From contig NZ_FQUQ01000002.1 in the NCBI RefSeq assembly GCF_900129215.1, forward strand, positions 434,001 through 498,000: DNA of 64,000 bases, read 5' to 3'. Each line of letters opens with the position of its first letter. Position 1 is the first letter of the stretch. A program made the translations under genes and the position numbers. Source of the DNA: Pedobacter caeni. Its GTDB lineage: Bacteria > Bacteroidota > Bacteroidia > Sphingobacteriales > Sphingobacteriaceae. The notes below the pieces were generated by a model. The model was given only the letters and a program-made list of their open reading frames with translations, had not been told where the DNA came from and searched no databases. Positions 15,858 to 26,127 of this stretch are shown here, one piece after another.

Positions 15858-16649
15858 TTATCTGAACTCTTTGATGTCTACGATTCTGTCGTCATCATTG
15901 TATTTCAAAAATGAAATGCCCTTTTTTCCTTTTTGAAAACTATAATTGTTTTGAATCCATGTGTATACCCCTGATACGTCTTTAGGGGCAGCTCCTTTTA
16001 ACGGCTCAGTTGATACTTCACCGGAAGGATAATGCACCTGATAAAGCGCATTTTTAACCAGGAAAATCACCGTTTGTCTATCCGGAGAAGTCAATATAAA
16101 CTGGCCCTGAATCCGCTCTGCCGGATTTTGTCTTTGTATCAGGTAAGCCTTGGCATTTACATTTGTAATGAAGAAATCGTTGTCTACCAGATAGCCTGCT
16201 GCACTAACTTTGTTGATCCCTGTGGTATACTTCAGATCCTGAGGACCATTGGAGGCACGGTACAAACTGATCACTTCTAATCCATCACCTTTGAGACTAA
16301 TCAGGAAAGATGGGGCAACCAGACCGGTACTATCAGCAAGTTGAACCAGTAAGCATGTTTTTTGTGTATTGATAAACTGAGCGGAAGAAAATTTATCTGC
16401 GCTTTTGTTTTTACCAGAGGCATCGGTTTGAATGCTTACCGTTGTGTCCCTGAATTTTACACTGAATTGTTCCCGGTTGCTGCTTGTTACTTGAAAAATG
16501 GCAAGGGAATCAGATTTTTGTTTAGGGTAGTTATTGAACCCTTCATTTTTGGTTAGAATTCTCGGAACATAAGTTTTCGTTTGTTCCTCTTTTTTATTGC
16601 ATCCAACAGAAAGAGTGATCACAGTAAGGGCAAATAATAATAGCTTCAT
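15858..16649 (-). CDS. Putative lipoprotein, unknown function
   Basis: The 263-residue protein has a type II signal peptide ending L-S-V-G-C, with C17 the lipidated cysteine, then a charged linker and a beta-rich body. Residues after the cysteine are N-K-K-E-E, compatible with outer-membrane or surface sorting in Bacteroidota, where a negative patch after the cysteine can matter. I recognise no domain. It has a clear promoter of its own with both -33 and -7 elements and no operon partner. Function unknown. Confidence 0.75.
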   Translation of the reverse strand: MKLLLFALTVITLSVGCNKKEEQTKTYVPRILTKNEGFNNYPKQKSDSLAIFQVTSSNREQFSVKFRDTTVSIQTDASGKNKSADKFSSAQFINTQKTCLLVQLADSTGLVAPSFLISLKGDGLEVISLYRASNGPQDLKYTTGINKVSAAGYLVDNDFFITNVNAKAYLIQRQNPAERIQGQFILTSPDRQTVIFLVKNALYQVHYPSGEVSTEPLKGAAPKDVSGVYTWIQNNYSFQKGKKGISFLKYNDDDRIVDIKEFR

Positions 16650-16683
16650 AACCAGTAAATAAAGGAGAAAGATTGAATTTCTG

Positions 16684-16715
16684 CAAAGATAAAAAAGAAT
16701 GGGATGTTTTACAAA
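16684..16715 (-). promoter_or_regulatory. Bacteroidota-type promoter of the lipoprotein gene
   Basis: On the minus strand TTTG (16712-16715), 20 intervening bases and TATCTTTG (16684-16691) match the consensus TTTG-N17..23-TAnnTTTG. The start codon lies about 35 bases downstream. Confidence 0.75.
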
Positions 16716-16793
16716 GAAATAGTTTGCTTGGTAGATGAGAATACTTCTTCTATCTTGAGGAAAAATTAGGGAAAGAATTTAATCATTAAAGTT

Positions 16794-17243
16794 ATGGGTT
16801 TTTCAAAAGCGATAATTGCTATTAAAGGAAATCATCTTGATCATTTAGAAAAGGTATCAGCAATTTTAAATTATTTTGACGGAGTCGATGATCAGGAAAT
16901 ACTGGAAGAATTATCGGAAACAGCGGAGTATGAAAATGACTGGACCTTACTAACAGATGAAGAGATGGTTTATGTGGTGGAGGATGATCTGATCGGGGAA
17001 TTGTCACAGGAACTGGCTGCTGCGGTATATACATTTACGGTACAGACCACTTCTGCAAGTTATGGTTTCAGCTATTTCGAAGGAGATAAGAACCGGGTTT
17101 TCTTAGTCCAGGATGGCGACATTATTTCGGATGAAGGGGAAAGCCTGTCCATTGAAACAGGTCAGGAGATCAGCGAAGATATCGGAGAAGAGGACATTGT
17201 CGCTTTAGCCTCAAAACTGGGCATCAGCCTGGAAGAGGAATAA
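16794..17243 (+). CDS. Acidic soluble protein, unknown function
   Basis: The 149-residue protein is strongly acidic with runs of Glu and Asp, including the C-terminal L-E-E-E. It begins M-G-F-S-K-A-I-I-A-I-K-G-N-H and has an F-L-V-Q-D-G-D-I-I-S-D-E-G-E-S stretch near the end. There is no signal peptide or membrane segment. The alternation of short strands and helices suggests a compact globular fold, but I recognise no family. It is monocistronic and converges on gap, with the repeated hairpin between them. Confidence 0.7.
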   Translation: MGFSKAIIAIKGNHLDHLEKVSAILNYFDGVDDQEILEELSETAEYENDWTLLTDEEMVYVVEDDLIGELSQELAAAVYTFTVQTTSASYGFSYFEGDKNRVFLVQDGDIISDEGESLSIETGQEISEDIGEEDIVALASKLGISLEEE

Positions 17244-17247
17244 CAGG

Positions 17248-17311
17248 AAACAAGAAAGGGATGTTCCATCCAGACACATCCCTTTTCTAACCAAATATAA
17301 ACCTGTATGAA
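17248..17311 (-). repeat. 64-bp perfect repeat with terminator hairpin, copy 2
   Basis: The same 64 bases as 11223-11286. The stem is 17255-17264 with 17276-17285. On the minus strand it begins six bases after the gap stop codon, so here it is the terminator of the glycolytic operon; it also faces the end of the acidic-protein gene on the plus strand. Confidence 0.9.
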
Positions 17312-17317
17312 CGGGTT

Positions 17318-19166
<1,849 letters not shown>

Positions 19167-19168
19167 AA

Positions 19169-20155
19169 TTATATTGATAAAACTTTAGTCATCTCCAACA
19201 AATCACTTTCCAGTTTGAAAGTATGTCTTGTTAACGCTTCGTCTATACTAGTCGTTTTTATATCATTACCACGTAAACCTACCATTTGCATGGAATTTCC
19301 TTTCAGGAGTTCGTTGATGGCTGCAAAGCCTAAACGACTGCCTAAAATCCGGTCGAAACTACTTGGACTACCGCCACGTTGGAGATGTCCTAATATAGTT
19401 ACTTTCGTGTCATAGTGGTTAAAACTCTCTTTAACTTTTTTCGCAACATCGTAAGCACCACCATCTTTATGGCCTTCAGATACAATCACGATGCTGGAAG
19501 ATTTTTTTGTAGAAGCACCTATTTCCAACTGAGAAATCAGTTCATCCAGGCTGGTTTCCTTTTCAGGTAACAACACTGCTTCAGCACCGCTGGCGATGGC
19601 ACTTCTTAAAGCGATACATCCCGAGTCTCTGCCCATTACTTCAATAAAGAATAATCGGTCATGAGAATCTGCAGTATCTCTGATTTTATCTATTGCTTCA
19701 ATAACGGTGTTTATGGCCGTATCGTATCCCAAAGTAAAATCAGAACCGTATAAATCATTGTCAATTGTTCCTGGGATTCCGATGACGCGGATCCCGAATT
19801 TTTTGCCGAATCGCTGTGCACCTGTAAAGGTTCCATCTCCTCCGATTACAACTAATCCATCAATGTCACGGGCTTTTAAGTTCTGAAAAGCCAGCTCCAT
19901 TCCCTCTTCCGTTTTAAACTCAAGGCAACGTGCAGTCTTTAATATGGTACCACCAAGGTGAATGATGTTACTAACGGATCTTGCATCCATAGGAATGATG
20001 TTGTTACTGATCAGTCCCTGATATCCCTGCAAAACCCCAAACATGTTGATACCATTGTATATTCCGGTTCGTACTACTGCTCTGATGCAGGCATTCATTC
20101 CGGGAGCATCTCCTCCAGATGTTAATACGGCGATATTTTTAATATTTGGTTTCAT
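19169..20155 (-). CDS. pfkA: ATP-dependent 6-phosphofructokinase
   Basis: The 328-residue enzyme phosphorylates fructose 6-phosphate, the committed step of glycolysis. G14-G-D-A-P and G105-G-D-G form the nucleotide site, and a Gly at the E. coli G104 position (G108) marks ATP rather than pyrophosphate use. P-G-T-I-D-N-D holds catalytic D132, and M-G-R-D-S-G contacts the substrate. It is the first gene of the operon that continues into a kinase-like gene and gap. The start lies just downstream of a TATATTCG -7-like element and an inverted repeat that may be an operator. Confidence 0.96.
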   Translation of the reverse strand: MKPNIKNIAVLTSGGDAPGMNACIRAVVRTGIYNGINMFGVLQGYQGLISNNIIPMDARSVSNIIHLGGTILKTARCLEFKTEEGMELAFQNLKARDIDGLVVIGGDGTFTGAQRFGKKFGIRVIGIPGTIDNDLYGSDFTLGYDTAINTVIEAIDKIRDTADSHDRLFFIEVMGRDSGCIALRSAIASGAEAVLLPEKETSLDELISQLEIGASTKKSSSIVIVSEGHKDGGAYDVAKKVKESFNHYDTKVTILGHLQRGGSPSSFDRILGSRLGFAAINELLKGNSMQMVGLRGNDIKTTSIDEALTRHTFKLESDLLEMTKVLSI

Positions 20156-20177
20156 GATTTATGATTACGAATATAGC

Positions 20178-20192
20178 GTGTATTTTTTACAC
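20178..20192. promoter_or_regulatory. Inverted repeat in the pfkA promoter
   Basis: GTGTA-TTTTT-TACAC is a perfect 5+5 inverted repeat about 25 bases upstream of pfkA and just upstream of the TATATTCG -7-like element. Its position suits an operator for the glycolytic operon. Confidence 0.4.
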
Positions 20193-20788
20193 TAAGTAAT
20201 TTATTTTTAATTTTTCCTGTTGGAGCACAAAATCCGTGTTCCTGTTTCTTTAGTTTCAAAAGAATAATAAGTTTATAACATGCGTTTTAAACCCGTTTTA
20301 AGCTATTATTTGGAATAAAAGAGAAAAACAGCATTTAATCCTATAGGCCTTTGCTTCATCAGAGCCAGTTTGCCCTTCTCTCAGATTCTGACAATGCGCT
20401 GGCAAAAGCTAAAGTCACCCTTTCCTGAAAATGAGATGAAAATCCTGATTTCTGGATAAGCAGCTGCAATATATAAAAGAGTATGGGAAAATTCAGAATT
20501 AAATTTGGCAGAATATCAAGAGAGGCAGTTTATGCGCTGTAATATTATAGCTACTAATTGCAACAAATTTTCTATAATTCTCTTTTTCATTTTGTTTTTA
20601 ACTTAAATCCTGTTAATCTTGTTAAAACAGGATATTATTTAAGAACTTTAAAAGATTAGCTCCGGTACTAAGGGAGGAAAAAAAGGGAAAAAAGATAGAG
20701 AAGATAAATAATCTAAGAAAAATGAGGTGCCTTAAATAAATTTAAAGGCCGATTTAAGAAATAAGTTTGAAAAATAAAATTTAATATT
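20193..20788. other. Long AT-rich intergenic region between pfkA and Nudix regulator
   Basis: About 600 bases hold no convincing gene. It contains an ATCCTGTT/AACAGGAT inverted repeat (20607-20614 with 20626-20633) and an unremarkable 44-codon open stretch on the minus strand with no clear start. The length suggests regulatory sites for both divergent units or a decayed gene. I cannot assign more. Confidence 0.5.
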
Positions 20789-21478
20789 TTGAAAGAAGTC
20801 TTACCAAAATTTAATTCCACTTTCTCGATTGACTGTGTGCTGTTTGGATTTGATGAAGGAGAATTGAAAATTCTTTTAATCGAAAGGAATGAAGAACCAT
20901 TTAAGGACTGGTGGGCCCTGCCGGGGAACCTGGTTGCTGAGGATGAAAGTTTAGACCAGAGTGCTTCCAGGATTTTGCACGAGCTGACTGGCCTGGGTGA
21001 TGTTTATATGGAGCAGTATTATACCTTCGGCGATGTGAACCGACATCCTCAGGGTAGGGTAGTCAGTATTGCCTATTATGCGCTGTTAAGGTTAGGAGGC
21101 GATAAGGCTTTGAAGCCTTTGAGCAATTATGCCAAGCAGGCACATTGGATCAATGTAAAGGATTTACCTAAACTGGCATTTGATCACCAGCAGATCTTTG
21201 ATAAAGGTCTGGAAAAAATAAAACGAAGGATCAAACATCAACCAATTGCTTTCGAACTCCTGCCTGAGAAATTTACACTTACCCAGTTGCAAAATGTGTA
21301 TGAGATCATTTTGAATAAAAAACTGGATAAAAGAAACTTCAGGAAAAAGATGCTGAGCTTCGGTGTCTTGAAAGACCTGGATGAAAAACAAAAAGGCGTG
21401 TCTTTCCGTGCAGCAACATTGTATAAATTTGATAAACGCAAATACGCGAAGTTATTTGGAAAAGAGATCTCTTTCTAA
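20789..21478 (+). CDS. Nudix-fold transcriptional regulator (NrtR/AraR-like)
   Basis: The 229-residue protein pairs an N-terminal Nudix domain with a C-terminal winged helix (about residues 150-222), the layout of NrtR and sugar-responsive relatives. Its Nudix box, G-N-L-V-A-E-D-E then R-I-L-H-E-L-T-G-L, lacks two catalytic glutamates of R-E-x2-E-E. It should bind, not hydrolyse, its ligand, such as ADP-ribose or a sugar phosphate. Translation must begin at TTG: a stop lies seven codons upstream and no ATG intervenes. It sits between the glycolytic operon and a second BadF-fold kinase, so control of sugar metabolism is a sensible guess. Confidence 0.82.
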   Translation: MKEVLPKFNSTFSIDCVLFGFDEGELKILLIERNEEPFKDWWALPGNLVAEDESLDQSASRILHELTGLGDVYMEQYYTFGDVNRHPQGRVVSIAYYALLRLGGDKALKPLSNYAKQAHWINVKDLPKLAFDHQQIFDKGLEKIKRRIKHQPIAFELLPEKFTLTQLQNVYEIILNKKLDKRNFRKKMLSFGVLKDLDEKQKGVSFRAATLYKFDKRKYAKLFGKEISF

Positions 21479-21583
21479 TCCGGAAAATAACAACACTAAA
21501 AATCAGCGAAGCGCTACATTGAAAAACAGGAATCAACAAAACTGAAAACCGGCCAGGCCAATTGCCAAACCGGAAAAAATAAC

Positions 21584-21617
21584 AAAAGCCCAAAACAACT
21601 AGTTTTGGGCTTTTACA
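21584..21617 (+). terminator. Intrinsic terminator after the Nudix regulator
   Basis: AAAAGCCCAAAAC pairs perfectly with GTTTTGGGCTTTT across a 5-base loop. The stem's own 3' T-run serves as the terminator tract. Confidence 0.88.
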
Positions 21618-21635
21618 TTTGAAAAAAAATACATT

Positions 21636-21669
21636 TAAAAAAAGAGCAGCTTTTTAAGGAAGCTGCTCT
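21636..21669 (-). terminator. Intrinsic terminator after the BadF-fold kinase
   Basis: AGAGCAGCTT and AAGCTGCTCT form a 10-bp stem. On the minus strand it is followed by seven T residues and lies seven bases past the kinase stop codon. Confidence 0.9.
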
Positions 21670-21675
21670 GATATC

Positions 21676-22533
21676 TTATTTATTTACTGCACTGATGTGG
21701 TAATCTACCAGGTCGTCTATAGGAGAACGGATGATTTTACCCACGCCCATTTCGTACCTGTCTGCAACAATGCTCAGGATATCCCTGAAACTGTAACCTA
21801 CAGATCCTACACAGTTCAATGTATACTCTTTATAATTTGGATAATGGATCACAAGATTCTCAAAGAATGCCGTAAATGCATAATCAATAGTTGAGAAGGT
21901 ATAGTCTTCGTAATTGTCTTTGAAATCGTATAAAAACTTGCTGAAACCAGCGCAGAAACGGTTTGGAAGAGGCTTATTATAGATATGGTCAAAAATATCC
22001 TCATTGGTTAATGCATAGTTGTCATAAAAAGTCTCTCTAAGTCCTTTAGGCATATAACCTTTCATATAATCACTCAGGATTCTTTTACCGATAAAACATC
22101 CGCTACCTTCATCCCCAAGGAAGTAACCAAGAGAATCGATGTTCAGGGTGATGTCTTTACCATCATATAAACAAGAGTTGGTACCTGTTCCGAGGATGGC
22201 CGCAAAACCTGCTTCATCGCCAAGCAAAGCTCTGCAGGAAGCCAGTAAATCATGACCTATATTGATTTCCGCATTCGGGAAAATCTGTTGCATGGCATCT
22301 GCTACAATTTTGCGCTTGGCATCAGTGGAGCAACCCGCACCGTAATAGTTGACCTGGGTTAGTTTCTCTGTTTCTAAATGATCCGGAAGAGATTTTCTTA
22401 ACGAACCAACAATATATTCTGTATCTGAGAAGTATGGGTTATATCCTTCTGTATTAAAATGAATTTTCCTACCTGCTTCATTAATTAAACACCAATTGGT
22501 TTTGGTTGAACCACCATCTGCAATAACTATCAT
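21676..22533 (-). CDS. BadF/NagK-type N-acetylglucosamine kinase-like protein
   Basis: The 285-residue protein has an intact ASKHA kinase core: phosphate-1 D6-G-G-S-T-K-T, a H-D-L-L-A-S catalytic region, phosphate-2 L-G-T-G-T-N-S and adenosine-side L-G-D-E-G-S-G. Closest relatives by motif are N-acetylglucosamine or N-acetylmuramic-type sugar kinases (NagK, MurK), which would feed cell-wall recycling or chitin sugars into metabolism. It is a full-length paralogue of the degenerate copy in the glycolytic operon. It is monocistronic with its own terminator. The substrate is inferred from the family only. Confidence 0.85.
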   Translation of the reverse strand: MIVIADGGSTKTNWCLINEAGRKIHFNTEGYNPYFSDTEYIVGSLRKSLPDHLETEKLTQVNYYGAGCSTDAKRKIVADAMQQIFPNAEINIGHDLLASCRALLGDEAGFAAILGTGTNSCLYDGKDITLNIDSLGYFLGDEGSGCFIGKRILSDYMKGYMPKGLRETFYDNYALTNEDIFDHIYNKPLPNRFCAGFSKFLYDFKDNYEDYTFSTIDYAFTAFFENLVIHYPNYKEYTLNCVGSVGYSFRDILSIVADRYEMGVGKIIRSPIDDLVDYHISAVNK

Positions 22534-22997
22534 CTTAATTTGTTTTTTTCGGGATAAAAGTAAATAATCCTAACACTTTTGTATGGTTTTTTTTCATAAA
22601 TGTAATTCTTTAGTTTAAGTTTTTAAATAATTATCCGTCTTTAAATGGTCAAAAACGGCGTTTTTTGTAATTTTATTTATTGATTTAAGGTTACCATATT
22701 GTTAAAAAAACACTAAGCTAAAATACGCTTGTTATTTTGAAATCCAAATTTAAAATCAAGCATTTACAAGAAAGGGTTTTTAAATTGGGCTAAACTTAGA
22801 TTTTAGCATAGAAAAAAACCTTAATTGGGCATTTATTAAACGATTTAGTACCCATTTATAGCCAATTTGTCTCCAAAGGCATAAATTTTAAAAAAGCGGG
22901 CAGGAAACTTAACAATAGTTTTACACAAAGGTTTCGTTTGTAAATAGGAGATAGATCGCCGGATTTTTTTAATATTTGTATTCATTCGTAAATAACT
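22534..22997. other. AT-rich intergenic region between divergent genes
   Basis: This holds the promoters of the BadF-fold kinase (minus) and the threonine aldolase operon (plus). I see small self-complementary patches (AAAAACG-G-CGTTTTT near 22663; GCTAAA with TTTTAGC near 22790) and no coding sequence. A minus-strand open frame running in from the aldolase gene is antisense to it and not credible. Confidence 0.5.
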
Positions 22998-24035
22998 ATG
23001 GCAATAAAAATTGATTTTAGAAGCGATACCGTAACCAGACCAACGGAAGGTATGCTCGCTGCAATGATGAGCGCAAAGGTGGGCGATGATGTGTTTGGAG
23101 AAGATGAAACCGTTCACCAACTGGAAACCAGGCTTGCAACGATGTTCAACATGGAAGCCGGATTGTTTTGCCCATCCGGAACGATGACCAACCAGATTGC
23201 CATCAAATGTTTTACCCAGCCCATGGACGAAGTGATTTGCGATCAGACTGCACATGTTTACAGGTATGAAGGAGGAGGAATAGCTTATCATTCCATGGCC
23301 TCTGTCCGTCTGTTAAACGGAGATCGCGGGATACTGACCCCCGAATTGATTGAGCCGGAAATTAACGAAGAAAACATCCATCATCCAAGTTCAAGTCTGG
23401 TGGTACTGGAGAATACCGTAAATAAAGGTGGTGGCGCCTGTTATCACCTGGCGCAGATTGAACCCATCCATACTTTATGTAATATCAAAGGGTTGAAGCT
23501 TCATCTGGATGGTGCCCGGATTTTTAATGCATTGGTGGCTACCGGTGATCATGCTAAAAATTATGGACAATACTTCGATGGAATCTCCATTTGTCTGTCA
23601 AAAGGACTGGGTGCTCCGGTAGGTTCTGTACTCCTTGCCTCCAAAGAAACCATTAGGAAAGCAAACAAAATCAGGAAAGCATTTGGCGGGGGGATGCGTC
23701 AGTCGGGTTTTCTGGCGGCGGCAGGAATTTACGCACTTGATCACCATATAGAACGTATGGCGACCGACCATCAACATGCCAAGGCCCTTGCAGCGGCATT
23801 AAGACCCCTGGATTACGTAGCTTCGGTGATGCCGGTGGAAACCAATATCGTCATTTTTGAAGTTGCCCGCGGATTTAAAGCAGAAAACATCATTCATCTT
23901 CTGGCTGAAAAAGGAATTGCCTGCAATATGATGGGTACTAATATCAGATTGGTGACACATCTTGACATTTCTTCGGAAATGATAGACATGGCGATAGAAA
24001 ACATAATACATTTGCACCCAACGGGTCATAAATAA
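22998..24035 (+). CDS. Low-specificity L-threonine aldolase family, PLP enzyme
   Basis: The 345-residue enzyme is a fold-type I PLP protein of the threonine aldolase/beta-eliminating lyase family. The N-terminus D-F-R-S-D-T-V-T-R-P-T is diagnostic, D171-G-A-R binds the cofactor nitrogen, and K202 in C-L-S-K-G-L-G-A-P-V-G forms the Schiff base. It would split L-threonine or allo-threonine to glycine and acetaldehyde. Biotin carboxylase follows eight bases after its stop and riboflavin synthase after that, so it probably heads a three-gene operon without obvious metabolic unity. Confidence 0.93.
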   Translation: MAIKIDFRSDTVTRPTEGMLAAMMSAKVGDDVFGEDETVHQLETRLATMFNMEAGLFCPSGTMTNQIAIKCFTQPMDEVICDQTAHVYRYEGGGIAYHSMASVRLLNGDRGILTPELIEPEINEENIHHPSSSLVVLENTVNKGGGACYHLAQIEPIHTLCNIKGLKLHLDGARIFNALVATGDHAKNYGQYFDGISICLSKGLGAPVGSVLLASKETIRKANKIRKAFGGGMRQSGFLAAAGIYALDHHIERMATDHQHAKALAAALRPLDYVASVMPVETNIVIFEVARGFKAENIIHLLAEKGIACNMMGTNIRLVTHLDISSEMIDMAIENIIHLHPTGHK

Positions 24036-24043
24036 CCTATTAA

Positions 24044-25531
24044 ATGAAGAAAATCCTTATAGCCAACAGAGGCGAGATTGCATTGCGTATCATGCGCTCT
24101 GCACGTGAGATGGGCATAAAAACCGTAGCCGTATATTCTGAAGCAGACCGGGAAGCACTTCATGTGCGTTACGCGGATGAGGCAGTTTGTATTGGTCCTG
24201 CAGCTTCTAACCAAAGCTACCTGTTAGGCGAAAAAATCATTGAAGCCTGTAAAATTACGGGCGCCGAAGCCATCCATCCCGGATATGGTTTTTTGTCGGA
24301 GAATGCCGCTTTTGCCAGACTGGTCAAAGCCTCAGGGCTCACCCTGATCGGGCCCACTCCTGAAGCCATGGAAATCATGGGCAATAAATTGTCTGCAAAA
24401 GCAGCAGCCCTGAAATACCAGATCCCAATGGTTCCGGGAACGGAGGAAGCCATCACAGATATCGATGAAGCGAAATCCAGAGCGGTAGAAGTAGGATTTC
24501 CAATCCTGATTAAGGCAGCAGCCGGAGGAGGAGGAAAAGGAATGAGGGTGGTAGAGAATGTCGGTGATTTTGAAGAACAAATGCAATTGGCGGTAAGTGA
24601 AGCGACTTCCGCTTTTGGTGATGGTTCGGTTTTCATTGAACGTTACGTCTCTTCCCCGAGACATATAGAAATACAAATTCTGGGAGATACCCATGGCAAT
24701 ATTGTCCACCTTTTTGAAAGGGACTGCTCTGTTCAACGCAGGCACCAGAAGGTGGTTGAAGAAGCACCTTCCAGTGTATTGACCCCGGAAATCAGGGAGA
24801 AAATGGGTAAATGTGCAGTGGATGTGGCCCGCTCTGTAAATTATGTGGGTGCAGGAACTGTAGAGTTTATCCTGGATGAAAACCTGGACTTCTTCTTTCT
24901 GGAGATGAATACCCGGCTGCAGGTAGAACATCCGGTAACGGAGATGATCACCGGACTGGACCTGGTAAAGGAGCAAATAAAAATTGCAAGGGGCGAAAAG
25001 CTTTCTTATCGCCAGGAAGACCTTCAGATTAACGGACATGCCATGGAATTGAGGATCTACGCAGAAGATCCTGAAAATAACTTCCTTCCGGATATCGGTG
25101 TTCTGGAAACTTATCAAACACCTAAAGGTAATGGGGTTAGGGTAGACGATGGCTTTGAGCAAGGGATGGAAATCCCGATTTATTATGATCCGATGATCGC
25201 GAAATTGATCACCTATGGGAAAACAAGGGAAGAAGCGATGGACCGGATGATCCGCGCGATAGATGAATATCACATTACGGGGATAAAGACCACCCTGGCA
25301 TTTGGTAAATTTGTCATGCAGCACGAAGCCTTCAGATCGGGTAATTTCAATACCCATTTTGTAAGTAAATATTTTAGTCCTGACCGCTTAAAGGAAGAAG
25401 ATGCTGATGAGGCACTCATTGCTGCACTGGTTGGTGCGATGTCTTACAGGAAAGCAAGTACACCGGCACTTGCCCAGGTTCAAACGGAACAAGGGAGCAA
25501 CTGGAAAAGAAACAGAACAAATTATAATTAA
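24044..25531 (+). CDS. accC: Biotin carboxylase subunit
   Basis: The 495-residue protein carries the three biotin carboxylase parts: the N-terminal K-I-L-I-A-N-R-G-E-I-A-L-R-I fold, an ATP-grasp domain with A-A-G-G-G-G-K-G-M-R, and the C-terminal domain. Catalytic and metal residues are seen in E-M-N-T-R-L-Q-V-E-H-P-V-T-E. It carboxylates biotin on a carrier using bicarbonate and ATP. It is somewhat longer than the 450-residue E. coli enzyme because of a C-terminal tail of about 45 residues. No biotin carrier or carboxyltransferase gene is adjacent, so it could serve acetyl-CoA or another acyl-CoA carboxylase. Confidence 0.92.
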   Translation: MKKILIANRGEIALRIMRSAREMGIKTVAVYSEADREALHVRYADEAVCIGPAASNQSYLLGEKIIEACKITGAEAIHPGYGFLSENAAFARLVKASGLTLIGPTPEAMEIMGNKLSAKAAALKYQIPMVPGTEEAITDIDEAKSRAVEVGFPILIKAAAGGGGKGMRVVENVGDFEEQMQLAVSEATSAFGDGSVFIERYVSSPRHIEIQILGDTHGNIVHLFERDCSVQRRHQKVVEEAPSSVLTPEIREKMGKCAVDVARSVNYVGAGTVEFILDENLDFFFLEMNTRLQVEHPVTEMITGLDLVKEQIKIARGEKLSYRQEDLQINGHAMELRIYAEDPENNFLPDIGVLETYQTPKGNGVRVDDGFEQGMEIPIYYDPMIAKLITYGKTREEAMDRMIRAIDEYHITGIKTTLAFGKFVMQHEAFRSGNFNTHFVSKYFSPDRLKEEDADEALIAALVGAMSYRKASTPALAQVQTEQGSNWKRNRTNYN

Positions 25532-25539
25532 ATACGCAG

Positions 25540-26127
25540 ATGTTTACAGGAATAATTGAAACATTAGGAGAAATAGAAAGTATCAGGGAAGAAGGAACAA
25601 ATCTTCACTTTGTGGTTCAGTCTGAATTGAGCAATGAACTGAAGATCGATCAGAGTGTGTCCCATAACGGGGTTTGCTTAACCGTCGTTGCCCTGACTGA
25701 AAATACCCATACGGTAACTGCCATTCAGGAAACCCTGGAAAAGGCCAACCTCGGCGATTTAAAAGTAGGGAGCAAGGTGAATCTGGAGCGCTGCATGCAA
25801 ATGAATGGCCGCTTAGACGGACATATTGTACAGGGCCATGTGGATCAGACTGCTGTTTGTGTGAAAAGGGAAGAGCTGGATGGGAGCTGGGAGTACCGCT
25901 TTAAATACGATTCCAAAAATGGAAACGTGACGGTAGAGAAAGGCTCTGTTTGTGTAAACGGAATCAGTTTAACCGTTGTTGGTTCAGCGGATGACGAATT
26001 TTCAGTATTCATCATCCCATATACCTTTGACCATACCAACCTGCATGAAGTAAATCCAGGTGATACTGTAAACATTGAATTTGATATTATTGGTAAATAC
26101 GTAGCCCGTCTGGTTGGCCGTTCGTAA
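25540..26127 (+). CDS. ribE: Riboflavin synthase, alpha chain
   Basis: The 195-residue enzyme dismutates two 6,7-dimethyl-8-ribityllumazines to riboflavin. It starts with the signature M-F-T-G-I-I-E and shows two lumazine-binding barrels: S-V-S-H-N-G-V-C-L-T-V in the first, and G-S-V-C-V-N-G-I-S-L-T-V in the second. The G-H-x-V-Q-G-H-V-D motif links them. Length fits the family. It is the third gene of a probable operon after accC (eight-base gap). Its stop directly abuts the stop of the convergent TPR gene, with no room for a separate terminator. Confidence 0.95.
   Translation: MFTGIIETLGEIESIREEGTNLHFVVQSELSNELKIDQSVSHNGVCLTVVALTENTHTVTAIQETLEKANLGDLKVGSKVNLERCMQMNGRLDGHIVQGHVDQTAVCVKREELDGSWEYRFKYDSKNGNVTVEKGSVCVNGISLTVVGSADDEFSVFIIPYTFDHTNLHEVNPGDTVNIEFDIIGKYVARLVGRS

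Noticed and set aside
22655..22680. AAAAACG-G-CGTTTTT as a terminator
   Set aside because: The loop would be a single base, and it lies in a divergent promoter region, not after a gene.
22845..23291. A 148-codon minus-strand frame
   Set aside because: Antisense to the threonine aldolase start, without motifs.
24332..25357. A 341-codon open frame on the minus strand
   Set aside because: It is fully antisense to accC, whose motifs are complete; the reading is low-complexity mirror sequence with no domain.
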